A stretch of 64,000 nucleotides of DNA from Janthinobacterium sp. 67 (GCF_002797895.1 NZ_PGES01000001.1:4588001-4652000); one strand, 5' to 3'; counted from the first letter of the stretch, positions 45,091 to 54,623 are shown. A program made the numbers and translations. Notes: generated by a model from the letters alone, not told the origin.

Positions 45091-46877
45091 GGTGTTTCCT
45101 TGTTTGCTTCCATGCCGCTATCTTCGGGCAGGCGGAACCAGACCGTCAAGCCAGGCGCATCGGCGTTGGCGTGCGCCGACAGGCTGCCGCCGAACGATTC
45201 GATGATGCTTTTGCTGAGCGACATGCCCAGGCCCAGGCCTTCGGCCTTGGTGGTAAAGAACGGTTCGAACAATCGCGCCATCTGCGCTGCCGGCAGGCCG
45301 CATCCTGCATCGCGCACGGCCACCGTGCAGGCGCCGTTTTCGCGGTGCAGCAGCACGCCGATCGGCTGCTGCGGATTGCCGTTTTCCACCTGCGCATCGA
45401 GCGAATTTTTCAGCAGATTGAGCAGCACCTGCTGCACTTGCTGCGGGTCGGCCAGCACGCGCGGCGCAAACCTGGCGCCGTCGTGGTTCCAGCTGATATG
45501 GGCGTGTGGGTGGGCCGCGCGGAACAGCGATACGGCTTGCTCCACGGCGCCGGCCAGGGCGAAGGCCGTGCTGTGCGCGGGGCGCTTTTGCGCCATCGCG
45601 CGGATGTGGCGGATGATGGCGCCTGCGCGCTCGCTTTGCGTGGCGATTTCCTGCGCGCCGTCGAGCAGCGGCGCCGCGTCGAGGCGGCCCGCCGTGATGC
45701 GGCGCGCCATGCCGCGCGCGAAATTGCCGATGGCCGCCAGCGGCTGGTTCAATTCGTGCGCGATGGCGCTGGCCATCTCGCCCAGGATGGCCAGGCGCGC
45801 CGTGTGGTCGAGCGTGGCCTGGCGCTGGCGCGCCTGTTCTTCCAGCGCGCGCTGCTGGTGCTGGGCCGCGCGCAATTGCTCCGTGCGCCGGCTGACCAGG
45901 TATTCCACGCGCACCGTATGCACGGCCCAGGCGACCAGCAGGGACAGCACCAGCAGCATCCAGCCCCAGTTGCGGCGCAGCGCCGTCTCGAACGTCAGCT
46001 TGTCCAGATAGGCGTAGGGACCGATGCGCAGGTCGCGGAACAATTCATCGACGATCTGGTAATCGCTGGGCACCGTCCAGCTGTAGCCTTCGCTGGTGCG
46101 CGGCATGGCCAGCAGGGCTTGCGCCACTTTTTTCGCCAGCGCGGGCGGCGTCTGGCGCAGTGCCACGAAGGGCCAGTCCGGATACAGCCGCGACGAACTG
46201 GCGCAGCGAAAGCCGGGAATCGGGCGCGTGGTGATCACGCGCAGTTCCTCGGCGCGCACTTCGCCGCGCGCCACCATCTGTTCGAGCAGGCAAGTGCGCA
46301 CGATGCCCGCATCCATGCGTCCGGCCCGTACGGCGTCGACGATCTGCTGCGAGGGAAAACCGCTGTAGCGCAGGCTGGCAAAATCGTGCGCGGGATCGAC
46401 ACCCGCTTCGCGCAGTTCGCGCGCGGCGATCTGGTAGCCGCCAAAGGCGTCGGGCGCCACGGCCATCACATTCTTGCCCGCCAGGTCGGCCAGGTCATGC
46501 AAGGGCGACGCGCTGCGCACGACGATGGCCGAACCGATGGCCTGGCGCGGCGAGTCCGTCCACGGCGATTCCAGGGTGGCGATGCGGCTGGCGCCGTCGC
46601 TGTGTTCGAGCGCCACGTAATGACCGCTGCTGGTGATGGCGAAGGTGATCGTTTGCGACTGCACGGCGCGCGTCAGGCCCGCCTGGTCGTAGTCGGCCAG
46701 GATGAAACGGATGCCGGGTATGCTGGCCTGCAGGTGGCGCGTCACGTAAGACCAGTCCTGCTGCACGGCGTCGCCGCCCTTGTAGGCCAGCACGCCAATG
46801 CGGACCTCTGGCAGTGCGTCATCCGCTTGCGCGCCGTGCAGACACAGCGCCGCCAGCGCGAACAGTAAAAAACGCAC
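45087..46877 (-). CDS. ttrS: Tetrathionate sensor histidine kinase TtrS
   Basis: 596 aa from a GTG at 46877: signal peptide RFLLFALAALCLHGAQA, then a PhnD-like periplasmic binding domain (VRIGVLAYKGGDAVQQDW...) of about 280 aa. One TM (WGWMLLVLSLLVAWAVHTV), a coiled stretch, H-box AHELNQPLAAIGNF and an ATPase domain (LLNLLKNSLDA; GLGLGMSLSKSIIE) follow. The GTG overlaps the mutY stop by one nucleotide (TAGTG), which implies translational coupling. An open frame continuing upstream through mutY is not part of this protein. Confidence 0.9.
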   Translation of the reverse strand: MRFLLFALAALCLHGAQADDALPEVRIGVLAYKGGDAVQQDWSYVTRHLQASIPGIRFILADYDQAGLTRAVQSQTITFAITSSGHYVALEHSDGASRIATLESPWTDSPRQAIGSAIVVRSASPLHDLADLAGKNVMAVAPDAFGGYQIAARELREAGVDPAHDFASLRYSGFPSQQIVDAVRAGRMDAGIVRTCLLEQMVARGEVRAEELRVITTRPIPGFRCASSSRLYPDWPFVALRQTPPALAKKVAQALLAMPRTSEGYSWTVPSDYQIVDELFRDLRIGPYAYLDKLTFETALRRNWGWMLLVLSLLVAWAVHTVRVEYLVSRRTEQLRAAQHQQRALEEQARQRQATLDHTARLAILGEMASAIAHELNQPLAAIGNFARGMARRITAGRLDAAPLLDGAQEIATQSERAGAIIRHIRAMAQKRPAHSTAFALAGAVEQAVSLFRAAHPHAHISWNHDGARFAPRVLADPQQVQQVLLNLLKNSLDAQVENGNPQQPIGVLLHRENGACTVAVRDAGCGLPAAQMARLFEPFFTTKAEGLGLGMSLSKSIIESFGGSLSAHANADAPGLTVWFRLPEDSGMEANKETP

Positions 46878-48040
46878 TAGAACATGCTGCGCTGTGCCGA
46901 ACGCGCATCGCCGAACAGGTCCAGCAGCAGTTTCTTGATCGGTGCGGGCAGTGGCGCATCCGCGATTTTCGCGCCGTCGTACCAGACGTGCGTCGCTTCC
47001 CCGGCCAGTGCCAGACGGCGCGCCAGCGTGATGCGGCAGGGGACGATGTGCAGCTTGTAGTGAGTGAAGACGTGCGCGATGGGCAGCAGCCGTTCCTGCG
47101 ATTCGATCTCGCCGAACGGCGCCACGGCGCGCGCCAGCGCATCCTGGTCGATGGCACGGGGAGAGTCTGCATCGGCCAGCACGTGGCCATCGAGTTCGGG
47201 CAGGGACAGCAAGCCGCCCCAGATGCCCGAGCCGGGACGCTGTTCCAGCAGCACCTGGCCATCGTCGATGATGACGAGCATGACGGCGTGTTTTTCCGGG
47301 CTGGTTTTCTTCGGTTTGCGCACAGGCAGATCCTTGGTGCGGCCGGTGGCGTAGGCCACGCAGCGCGGCTGCAAGGGGCAGCGGCCGCAATCGGGGCTGC
47401 TGCGCGTGCACAGGGTGGCGCCGAAGTCCATCAGGCCCTGCGTGTAGGCTTCGATGCCGGTTTCCGGCAGCAGTGCTTCGGCGCGGCGCCACATGGCTTC
47501 CTCGATCCGTTTTTCGCCGGGATAGGCATCGATGCCGAAGGTGCGCGCGAATACGCGCTTGACGTTGCCGTCCATGATGGCCGCGCGCGTGCCGCTGGAA
47601 AACGCTGAGATGGCGGCCGCCGTCGAACGGCCGATGCCGGGCAGCTCGGCCAGCAGGGCCGGATCGCTGGGGAACACGCCGTCGTATTCGGCTACCACGC
47701 GCTGCGCGCACTTGTGCAGGTTGCGCGCCCGCGTGTAGTAACCGAGGCCGCTCCACTGCGCCATCACGTCTTCCACCGGGGCTGCCGCCAGATCGCGCAG
47801 GGTGGGGAAGCGTTCGAGAAAGCGCGCGTAGTAGCCGAGTACGGCCGTGACCTGCGTTTGCTGCAGCATGATTTCGGACAGCCAGATCAGGTAGGCGTCG
47901 CGCGTGTTTTGCCATGGCAGCGCGTGGCGGCCGTGCTGCTTTTGCCAGGCGATGACGGTGGCGGAAAAAGTCGGGTCGACGTAATCTTCAGGAGGTGCCG
48001 CGCCCGTGGCGGGCGAGAGCGGATGCAGCAAACGTTTCAT
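46877..48040 (-). CDS. mutY: Adenine DNA glycosylase MutY
   Basis: 387 aa. HhH-GPD domain: catalytic Glu in LSEIMLQQTQV, helix-hairpin-helix LPGIGRSTAAAI, and catalytic Asp in IMDGNVKRV. The 4Fe-4S loop CTRSSPDCGRCPLQPRC has the CX6CX2CX5C pattern. A C-terminal NUDIX-like domain follows (VMLVIIDDGQVLLEQRPGSGIWGGLLSLPE). It removes A opposite 8-oxoG, the partner activity to MutM encoded 2 kb away on the same strand. Its last codon region overlaps the ttrS start. Confidence 0.97.
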   Translation of the reverse strand: MKRLLHPLSPATGAAPPEDYVDPTFSATVIAWQKQHGRHALPWQNTRDAYLIWLSEIMLQQTQVTAVLGYYARFLERFPTLRDLAAAPVEDVMAQWSGLGYYTRARNLHKCAQRVVAEYDGVFPSDPALLAELPGIGRSTAAAISAFSSGTRAAIMDGNVKRVFARTFGIDAYPGEKRIEEAMWRRAEALLPETGIEAYTQGLMDFGATLCTRSSPDCGRCPLQPRCVAYATGRTKDLPVRKPKKTSPEKHAVMLVIIDDGQVLLEQRPGSGIWGGLLSLPELDGHVLADADSPRAIDQDALARAVAPFGEIESQERLLPIAHVFTHYKLHIVPCRITLARRLALAGEATHVWYDGAKIADAPLPAPIKKLLLDLFGDARSAQRSMF

Positions 48041-48063
48041 GCAGGGTTCCAGTGTTCTGTTGT

Positions 48064-49965
48064 CTATGTTGCGCTGGCCGCGCGCAAGGTGGCCAGCAAT
48101 TGCGCCAGCCGCGCCTTGTCGCGTTCGAGCGCCGCCAGGCTGGCCTCGAAGCCGGCGATTTTCTGTTCCAGGCTGCCCGTGGCGTCGTGGATGCGCTGGA
48201 TCGAGGCAAAGCGCAGTTTCAGCTGTTCCTTGTACTCGACGATCTGCGCTTCGAGCGGCGCCATGATGACTTTCAGCCAGGCGCTGGCGTCGTCGTTGGC
48301 GTTGGTGAAACTGCGGCGCACGCGCGAGGCGATAGTGTCGAAGAATTTTTCCATCAGCACGACGCGGCTGGTGGTGAGCAGGGTCGCCGTGCCGAACTGC
48401 TTATGGTAGACGGCTTCGATGTCGGCGATCTCCTGGCGGTAGCGGGCCAGCGAGAACGGCATCGGCAAGGCCAGCGCCAGGCCGTGTTCCGAGGCGAATT
48501 TGCGGTACATCACGTTCATCATTTCCGTGATCTCGGCCGTCTTGCCTTCCGAGCGGTCCAGGTTGCTGGCGATGCGCTCGAAATACTGGCGCACGGCTTC
48601 GCGCAGGCCCGTGAAGAAGCGGCTGCGCTGCATGGCGGCGCGCACGCCATCGATATCGTCGCGCACGATGTCCATGCCCAGGCTTGTGTACAGCTCCGTG
48701 GACAGACGGGTAAACACGGCGCGCGTCGCCTGCAGCTTGAACAGGCTGCTGTCGAATTCCTTCTTCTCGATATCGACGCGGCGCATCATGTGCGCGATCA
48801 CGCTCTGGTTCTTGCCGCGCAGGCTGTGCAGCTCATGCAGCTGCTCGGCGATGCCGCGCGCGCGGGCCGCCGCCTGCACCTGCTGCGCCGCTTCGATGGC
48901 GTCCAAGTCGAACGCCAGCTGGCGCCGGATGATCTCCTTGCGCGCCGGGATCAGCTCCTCGAACAGGGCCGTTTCCAGCGCCTGCAGGCGGCTCTTTTCC
49001 AGCAGCGCCGCATCGTCGTTGATCTTGCCCACCAGGGCCTTTTGCGCCGAGACGGGAAACACCTGGCCCGCATCCAGCGTCAACAGATGCGCGACGCTGG
49101 CCTGCTGGCGTTCGATCGCTTGCGCCACCTCGGCATCGCCGCGCAATTCGTCCCACATGCTGTCGATCTTGTTGAGCACCACCAGGCGCCCCGCGCCGGC
49201 GCCGATGTGGTTGCGCCATACCTCGATATCGCTGCGCGTGACGCCCGTGTCGGCCGCCAGGATGAACAGCACCGCGTGCGCATTCGGGATCAGGTTCAGG
49301 GTCAGTTCCGGTTCCGTGCCGATGGCGTTCAGACCCGGCGTGTCGAGGATGACCAGGCCCTGTTTCAGCAGCGGATGGGGGAAGTTGATGATGGCGTGGC
49401 GCCACATGGAGATTTCCACCTGGCCGTCCTCGTCCAGCATGGCGTGGGCGTCCGCGTCGCCAGCGTCGTACAGGCCGTAGCGCGCCGCTTCCTCGACGCT
49501 GACTTTTTTCGTCAGGCTGACCTGGCGGATCGCTTCCTGCATGTCGCCGCCCGCTTCGATGTTCAGGGGCAGGACGGTCCAGGCGGCGGGCAGGTCGCGG
49601 TAGTCGCTGGTTGACAGGTTCTGCGCGCGCGTCTCGATGGGCAGCAGCCGGATCGAGGGCGGGCAGGCCGCGTCGTACAGCAGCTCGGTGGGGCACATGG
49701 TGGTGCGGCCCGCGCCCGAAGGCAGGATGCGCTGGCCGTAGCCGGCAAAGAAGATGGCGTTGATCAGCTCGGATTTGCCGCGCGAAAATTCCGCCACGAA
49801 GGCAACGGATAAACGGTCGTCGAGCAGGCGGGAGCCACAGCGCGCCAGGCGCAGCGCGGACGCGCCGTCAACCAGGCCCGCCGCGCTGGCGGCTTGCCGG
49901 TATGCCTGCAAGGCGGCCTGCACGTCCTGCCGCCATGCGCTGTATTGTTCCAAATCTCTGACCAT
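48064..49965 (-). CDS. Dynamin-like GTPase
   Basis: 633 aa. The N-terminal GTPase domain has a P-loop variant AEFSRGKSELINAI (first Gly replaced by Ala), G3 DTPGLNAIG and G4 NKIDSMWDE. It is followed by about 350 aa of largely helical sequence with coiled-coil character (SLEQKIAGFEASLAALERDKARLAQLLATL). Bacterial dynamin-like proteins remodel or protect membranes. The cellular role here is unknown. It lies between mutY and mutM on the same strand, with 23-nt and 10-nt gaps, so co-transcription is likely. Confidence 0.85.
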   Translation of the reverse strand: MVRDLEQYSAWRQDVQAALQAYRQAASAAGLVDGASALRLARCGSRLLDDRLSVAFVAEFSRGKSELINAIFFAGYGQRILPSGAGRTTMCPTELLYDAACPPSIRLLPIETRAQNLSTSDYRDLPAAWTVLPLNIEAGGDMQEAIRQVSLTKKVSVEEAARYGLYDAGDADAHAMLDEDGQVEISMWRHAIINFPHPLLKQGLVILDTPGLNAIGTEPELTLNLIPNAHAVLFILAADTGVTRSDIEVWRNHIGAGAGRLVVLNKIDSMWDELRGDAEVAQAIERQQASVAHLLTLDAGQVFPVSAQKALVGKINDDAALLEKSRLQALETALFEELIPARKEIIRRQLAFDLDAIEAAQQVQAAARARGIAEQLHELHSLRGKNQSVIAHMMRRVDIEKKEFDSSLFKLQATRAVFTRLSTELYTSLGMDIVRDDIDGVRAAMQRSRFFTGLREAVRQYFERIASNLDRSEGKTAEITEMMNVMYRKFASEHGLALALPMPFSLARYRQEIADIEAVYHKQFGTATLLTTSRVVLMEKFFDTIASRVRRSFTNANDDASAWLKVIMAPLEAQIVEYKEQLKLRFASIQRIHDATGSLEQKIAGFEASLAALERDKARLAQLLATLRAASAT

Positions 49966-49975
49966 CAGGTCCCCT

Positions 49976-50812
49976 TTACTTTTGACAGTTCACGCAGTAG
50001 AACGTGGAACGCTGTCCCTGCACGATCTGGCGGATAGGCGCGCCGCAGACGCGGCATGGCTTGCCCGCGCGGTTGTACGTGAAATACGTCTGCTGGAAGT
50101 AGCCGGACTGGCCGTTCACGCCGATGAAGTCGCGCAAGGTGCTGCCGCCTTGCACGATGGCTTCGGCCAGCACGTCGCGGATCGCTTGCGCCAGTTTTTC
50201 GTAGCGGGCCAGGCCGATGCGCCGGGCCGGCGTCTTCGGGTTGATCCCCGCGCGGAACAGGCTTTCGGAACAATAGATATTGCCCACGCCGACGACGATG
50301 TCGCCCGCCATCAGCACCTGCTTGATATTGGTGCCCTTGTTGCGCGTTTTTTCGAACAGCAGCTGGCCCGTGAAGCCGCCTTCCAGCGGTTCCGTGCCCA
50401 GGCCGCGCAGCAGCGCGTGGCCGTCGAGCGGACCGTCGGCCTCGTCGTGCCACAGCACGGCGCCGAAGCGGCGCGGGTCCGTCATGCGCAGCACCTGGCT
50501 GCCCCCTTGCGCGTCTTCCACGACGAGGTCGAAATGGTCGTGCTTCTGCGCTTCCGTCCCCGTTGGCAGCACGCGCAAATGGCCCGACATGCCCAGGTGG
50601 ATGATCAGGGTGCCGTGGCGGAAGTGGATCAGCAGGTATTTGCCGCGGCGCCCCGTCAGGCCGATGGTTTGCCCCGATAATTGGTCGCCCAGGGCAGGGG
50701 GGAAGGGCCAGCGCAGGCCGTCGCGGCGCAGCACGACGGAGCGCACGGCGCGCCCTTCGAGGTGGGGCGCGACACCGCGCCGTGTGACTTCGACTTCTGG
50801 CAATTCTGGCAT
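49976..50812 (-). CDS. mutM: Formamidopyrimidine-DNA glycosylase MutM
   Basis: 278 aa. It starts MPELPEVEVTRRG with catalytic Pro2 and Glu3, has LLIHFRHGTLIIHLGMSGHLRV and the DNA-binding VGNIYCSESLFRAGI. The C-terminal zinc finger has two Cys pairs (CRVCGAPI...YCVNCQK). It excises 8-oxoG and Fapy lesions. It is the first gene of the mutM-GTPase-mutY-ttrS-ttrR minus-strand run. Confidence 0.97.
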   Translation of the reverse strand: MPELPEVEVTRRGVAPHLEGRAVRSVVLRRDGLRWPFPPALGDQLSGQTIGLTGRRGKYLLIHFRHGTLIIHLGMSGHLRVLPTGTEAQKHDHFDLVVEDAQGGSQVLRMTDPRRFGAVLWHDEADGPLDGHALLRGLGTEPLEGGFTGQLLFEKTRNKGTNIKQVLMAGDIVVGVGNIYCSESLFRAGINPKTPARRIGLARYEKLAQAIRDVLAEAIVQGGSTLRDFIGVNGQSGYFQQTYFTYNRAGKPCRVCGAPIRQIVQGQRSTFYCVNCQK

Positions 50813-50979
50813 AGGGCTCGAATGGTTGAAAACCGGGTAAAAAACAGGCGGCTTGCTGGCCGAGGGCAGGCCCGGGCAAGTGACGCCGCCACGATGTATA
50901 TATTTCGTTACATACGTGAAGTACGCGATAGCCGCGTTGGGCGTAGAATCAAACTTTGCCGTTTAGCCAGGATCAGCCT

Positions 50980-52758
50980 TTGAAAAACGCTTTCGCCATT
51001 GTAACCTTGTCCGCCCTGATGGCCACGCATGCCATGGCACAGACGCCTGTCGCCCCTGTCGAGGGGGCGGCCAGCCCCGCTGCGGCCGCGTCCGCAGCGC
51101 CGCAGGAAGAGGGCGTCGAGTCCAAGGCAGACGGCTTGCCCAAGGTCGAGTTGAGCAGCGACCTGCTGTACAAGCTGACCAAGGCAGAAATGGAATTCAA
51201 GAGCGGCCAGTGGCAAGGGCCTTACGTGACGATGATGGTGGCGGCGCAGCAGACGCGTGATCCCCGCCTGGCGCGCCGCGCGTCCGAAATGGCGCTGGCC
51301 GCCAAGCAGGGACCCGAAGCGCTGGCGGCCATCCGCCTGTGGCGCGAACTGGCGCCCGAATCGGACGAGGCAACGCAATTCTTCCTCGGCTTTGTCGTGT
51401 TGACGGACAAGATCGAGGAAGCGGAGCCGATCTTCGCCGAACGCCTGGCCAATGCGCCACCGGGTGCGCGTGGCGTGGCCCTGTTCCAGATGCAGCAGAT
51501 TTTGTCGCGCTCGAATGACAAGCTGTATGCGTATTCGATGGTGACGCGCCTGGTGGAGCCTTACCTCGACATGTTCGAAGCGCACCTGGTGCTGGCGCAG
51601 GGCGCCTTGTCGATCGGCGAGCGTGAGCGCGCCATCCGTGAGGCGAACAAGGCGCTGGCCATCAAGCCGAACTCGGAACTGGCCGCGCTGACCCTGGCGC
51701 AGGTGACGGGCGAACCCGAGGCGGCAAACAAGGTGCTGGCCGCTTTCCTGCAAAAGAACCCGGACGCCGTCGAGGTGCGCGGCGCGTATGCGCGCCTGCT
51801 GGTCGAGCAGAAGCAGCTGGAGCCGGCGCGCGAGCAGTTCCTGCTGCTGCTGAAAAGCCAGCCCGATAACGTGGGCGGCCTGTATGCGCTCGGCATCGTG
51901 GCGCTGCAGCTGGAAGACACCAAGGGCGCCGAGCAGTACTTCAAGCGCTTCCTGGCCGTGCTGGAGAAAAATCCCGGCGACACGCGCGATCCGTTCAAGG
52001 CCCTGATGATACTGTCGCAGATCGCCGAGACGCGCGGCGACACGGCGGGCGCCATCGCCTGGCTGGACAAGGTCGACAACAGCGCGTCGGCCGGCTATGT
52101 CGAGGCGCGCTTGCGCCGCGCCCAGCTGATCGCCCGCGGCGGCAATCTCGATGCGGCACGCAAGGCGCTGACGGAAATTGAAACGGACGATCCGGCCAGC
52201 CAGGCGCAGGTACTGCTGGTCGACGCGCAATTCCTGCGCGATGCCGGCTACGTGCAAAGCGCGTACACGGTGCTGGAAAACGCCTTGCTGCGCTTCCCCG
52301 ACAATCCGGAACTGCTGTACGACTACGCCTTGCTGGCCGAGCGCCTGGACAAATTCGAGCTGATGGAAGCGAGCCTGCGCCGCGTGATGGCGCTGGCGCC
52401 GGACAATCAGCACGCGTACAACGCGCTCGGTTATTCGCTGGCCGAGCGGGGCCTGCGCCTGGAGGAAGCCCATGCGCTGATCGAGAAAGCCTTGCAGATG
52501 GCGCCGGGCGACCCCTTCATCATGGACAGCATGGGCTGGGTGCAATTCCGCATGGGTAACCTGGCCGCGGCGGAAAACGCGCTGCGCCGCGCCTATGCCG
52601 TGCGCAGCGATCCGGAAATCGCCGTCCACCTGGGCGAAGTGCTGTGGCAGAAGGGCGACAAGGCCGAAGCGCAAAAGCTGTGGCGCGAAGCGCAAGGCAA
52701 GGACCCGAAAAACGATGCGCTGAAAAGTACCCTGGCGCGCTTGAATGTCAGTTTGTGA
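50980..52758 (+). CDS. Tetratricopeptide repeat protein, exported
   Basis: 592 aa from the TTG at 50980, chosen because it gives a clean signal peptide (MKNAFAIVTLSALMATHAMAQ) behind AGGATC. A TTG eight codons upstream is the alternative. After an Ala/Pro/Glu-rich linker, most of the protein is TPR helices, for example QVLLVDAQFLRDAGYVQSAYTVLENAL, AYNALGYSLAERGLRLEEAHALIEKAL and IMDSMGWVQFRMGNLAAAENALRRAY. It is a probable periplasmic scaffold. It precedes lolB, as in other Burkholderiales. Confidence 0.88.
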   Translation: MKNAFAIVTLSALMATHAMAQTPVAPVEGAASPAAAASAAPQEEGVESKADGLPKVELSSDLLYKLTKAEMEFKSGQWQGPYVTMMVAAQQTRDPRLARRASEMALAAKQGPEALAAIRLWRELAPESDEATQFFLGFVVLTDKIEEAEPIFAERLANAPPGARGVALFQMQQILSRSNDKLYAYSMVTRLVEPYLDMFEAHLVLAQGALSIGERERAIREANKALAIKPNSELAALTLAQVTGEPEAANKVLAAFLQKNPDAVEVRGAYARLLVEQKQLEPAREQFLLLLKSQPDNVGGLYALGIVALQLEDTKGAEQYFKRFLAVLEKNPGDTRDPFKALMILSQIAETRGDTAGAIAWLDKVDNSASAGYVEARLRRAQLIARGGNLDAARKALTEIETDDPASQAQVLLVDAQFLRDAGYVQSAYTVLENALLRFPDNPELLYDYALLAERLDKFELMEASLRRVMALAPDNQHAYNALGYSLAERGLRLEEAHALIEKALQMAPGDPFIMDSMGWVQFRMGNLAAAENALRRAYAVRSDPEIAVHLGEVLWQKGDKAEAQKLWREAQGKDPKNDALKSTLARLNVSL

Positions 52759-52764
52759 TTATTG

Positions 52765-52827
52765 ACCCCAAGGACAAATGCCGGGGTCAGACCTTCGGAG
52801 TCTGACCTCGGGTTTTGCACTTGGGGT
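52765..52827. repeat. 28-bp imperfect palindrome upstream of lolB
   Basis: The left arm 52765-52792 begins ACCCCAAG and ends GGTCAGAC. The right arm 52800-52827 is its near-perfect reverse complement (GTCTGACC ... CTTGGGGT), around a 7-nt loop. It fills most of the gap between the TPR gene and lolB. It is unrelated to the GTAGGTCGG repeat family and looks like another REP-type element or transcript hairpin. Confidence 0.75.
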
Positions 52828-52845
52828 GGACTCAAAAAATTTCCC

Positions 52846-53496
52846 ATGTCAAAAAACCTCTTTGCTCTCACCGCCCTTTGCCTGTCCCTCTCGGCCTGCT
52901 CGACCCTGACCTCCCCCTTTTCGTCCGGCGCCGCGCCATCGGCTGCGGCCGTCGCCCCCTACCGCGAGCAGGTCGAACTGACGGGCCGCCTGAACGTCGT
53001 GTACCAGAAGGATGACAAGCCGGAATCGGCCACCGTCAATTTCAACTGGCAGCAGACGGCGCAGCGCACGGACGTGACCTTGTATTCGCCCGTCGGCAGC
53101 ACCCTGGCGACGATCGCCGTCACGCCGCAGCAGGCCGTGCTGACGCAAAGCGGCAAGGCGCCGCGCAGCGCGCCCGATGTCGATACATTGAGCGCGCAGA
53201 TGCTGGGCTGGTCCTTGCCCGTGTCGGGCTTGCGCGACTGGCTGCAGGGCTATGCCGTGGGCGCCGATGGCAAGCGCTTCGCCGCTTCGCCGGCCAACGA
53301 CAGCGTGACGACGAAAGACGGCTGGCGCCTGCGCTATGTGTCGTGGCAAGAAGTAGGGCAAAATGCGTCCGACAATACACCGGGCGCCTTGCCCCAACCG
53401 CGGCGTATCGATGCCGAACGCAATGCCAGCGCGCAGGCCGATGCCGTGTCGCTGCGCATCGTGCTCGATCCCGCCCCATCCGCTCAAGCACAATGA
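52846..53496 (+). CDS. lolB: Outer-membrane lipoprotein LolB
   Basis: 216 aa from the ATG at 52846. The lipobox is LSLSAC (Cys about residue 18), followed by [10 protein letters not shown]. The LolB-type fold includes [32 protein letters not shown] and [17 protein letters not shown]. LolB receives lipoproteins from LolA and inserts them into the outer membrane. It overlaps ispE by ATGA. Confidence 0.94.
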   Translation: MSKNLFALTALCLSLSACSTLTSPFSSGAAPSAAAVAPYREQVELTGRLNVVYQKDDKPESATVNFNWQQTAQRTDVTLYSPVGSTLATIAVTPQQAVLTQSGKAPRSAPDVDTLSAQMLGWSLPVSGLRDWLQGYAVGADGKRFAASPANDSVTTKDGWRLRYVSWQEVGQNASDNTPGALPQPRRIDAERNASAQADAVSLRIVLDPAPSAQAQ

Positions 53497-54377
53497 CGTT
53501 GACGACCCTGAATAACTGCCCCGCGCCGGCCAAGCTGAACCTCTTTTTGCACGTCAACGGCCGCCGCGCCGACGGCTACCATCTGCTGCAGACGGTGTTC
53601 CAGTTGCTCGACCATGGCGACACCCTGCACTTCGCGTTGCGCGACGATACGCTGATCCGCCGCGTGACGGCGCTCGCTGGCGTGCCGCAGGAGCAGGACC
53701 TGATCATCCGCGCCGCCAGGCTGCTGCAGGCCGAAGTGCTGCGCCGCACGGGCGCCTTGCCGCGCGGCGTCGATATCGCCATCGACAAGGTGTTGCCGAT
53801 GGGCGGCGGGCTGGGCGGAGGGTCGTCCGACGCGGCCACGGCCTTGATGGCCTTGAACCGCCTGTGGCAGGCCGGTTTGACGCGCGAGGAATTGATGGCG
53901 CTGGGCTTGCCGCTGGGCGCCGATATCCCGTTTTTCATCTTTGGCGAGAATGCCTTTGCCGAAGGCGTGGGCGAGGCCCTGCAGCCCGTCGCCACGCCCG
54001 AATGCTGGTATGTGGTGATCGAGCCTGGCGTGCAAGTGCCGACCGCCGCAATTTTTTGTGCGGAAGGCTTGACGAGAAATACCGAACCCGTCACAATAGC
54101 GGACTTTTCCAGGCACCTCGCAGAAGAAAACGATGCGGGCGGGTTTGGTAAGAATGATTTACAGCAAGTAGCATGCAGTCTTTTCAAGCCGGTAGCAGAT
54201 GCGGTAGAATGGCTGGGTGCTTACGGTGAGGCCAGGATGACTGGCTCCGGTGCTTGTGTGTTTGGTGCGTTTGGCAGTCAGGAAGAAGCGGATGCGGTGC
54301 TCAGCAATGTGCCATCAGTCTGGATCGCCTGGAAGGCAAAAGCGCTGAGCCGCCACCCGATGCTCACCATGTTGTAG
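53493..54377 (+). CDS. ispE: 4-diphosphocytidyl-2-C-methyl-D-erythritol kinase
   Basis: 294 aa GHMP kinase. The N-terminus is [31 protein letters not shown]. The ATP-binding motif is [17 protein letters not shown], and the C-terminal motif is [14 protein letters not shown]. It performs the fourth step of the MEP isoprenoid pathway. Start at ATG 53493, overlapping the lolB stop. Confidence 0.97.
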   Translation: MTLTTLNNCPAPAKLNLFLHVNGRRADGYHLLQTVFQLLDHGDTLHFALRDDTLIRRVTALAGVPQEQDLIIRAARLLQAEVLRRTGALPRGVDIAIDKVLPMGGGLGGGSSDAATALMALNRLWQAGLTREELMALGLPLGADIPFFIFGENAFAEGVGEALQPVATPECWYVVIEPGVQVPTAAIFCAEGLTRNTEPVTIADFSRHLAEENDAGGFGKNDLQQVACSLFKPVADAVEWLGAYGEARMTGSGACVFGAFGSQEEADAVLSNVPSVWIAWKAKALSRHPMLTML

Positions 54378-54393
54378 AGAGCAAAAAAAGATT

Positions 54394-54421
54394 TTGCTTA
54401 GCGTCAAATAGTCGGTATAAT
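54394..54421 (+). promoter_or_regulatory. Promoter of tRNA-Gln
   Basis: -35 TTGCTT (54394-54399), 16-bp spacer, consensus -10 TATAAT (54416-54421). Transcription would start near 54428, about 28 nt before the mature tRNA. Confidence 0.75.
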
Positions 54422-54455
54422 ACTGGCCAACATGACGGCAAGCAGTCAGTAACGT

Positions 54456-54532
54456 AGGGGAATCGCCAAGCTGGTTAAGGCACTGGATTTTGATTCCAGC
54501 ATGCGAAGGTTCGAATCCTTCTTCCCCTGCCA
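54456..54532 (+). tRNA. tRNA-Gln (anticodon UUG)
   Basis: 77 nt including an encoded CCA. Acceptor stem AGGGGAA pairs with TTCCCCT, with discriminator G. The anticodon stem CTGGA/TCCAG encloses loop TTTTGAT with anticodon TTG at 54490-54492. The T-arm is GAAGG-TTCGAAT-CCTTC. It sits between ispE and prs, the usual betaproteobacterial location. Confidence 0.97.
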
Positions 54533-54623
54533 CCCTTTCACCGTAGTCTGTCGATGCGAAGTTGGCGTCCAGTGCGGGAAAAAGCAGATGTGTCGCCACG
54601 CGGCATATTCTAAACAATGACTG

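Noticed and set aside
46878..47915. Upstream extension of the ttrS frame through mutY (giving 942 aa)
   Set aside because: The extension overlaps mutY out of frame and has Arg/Pro-rich nonsense composition. The signal peptide and sensor domain begin at the GTG at 46877.
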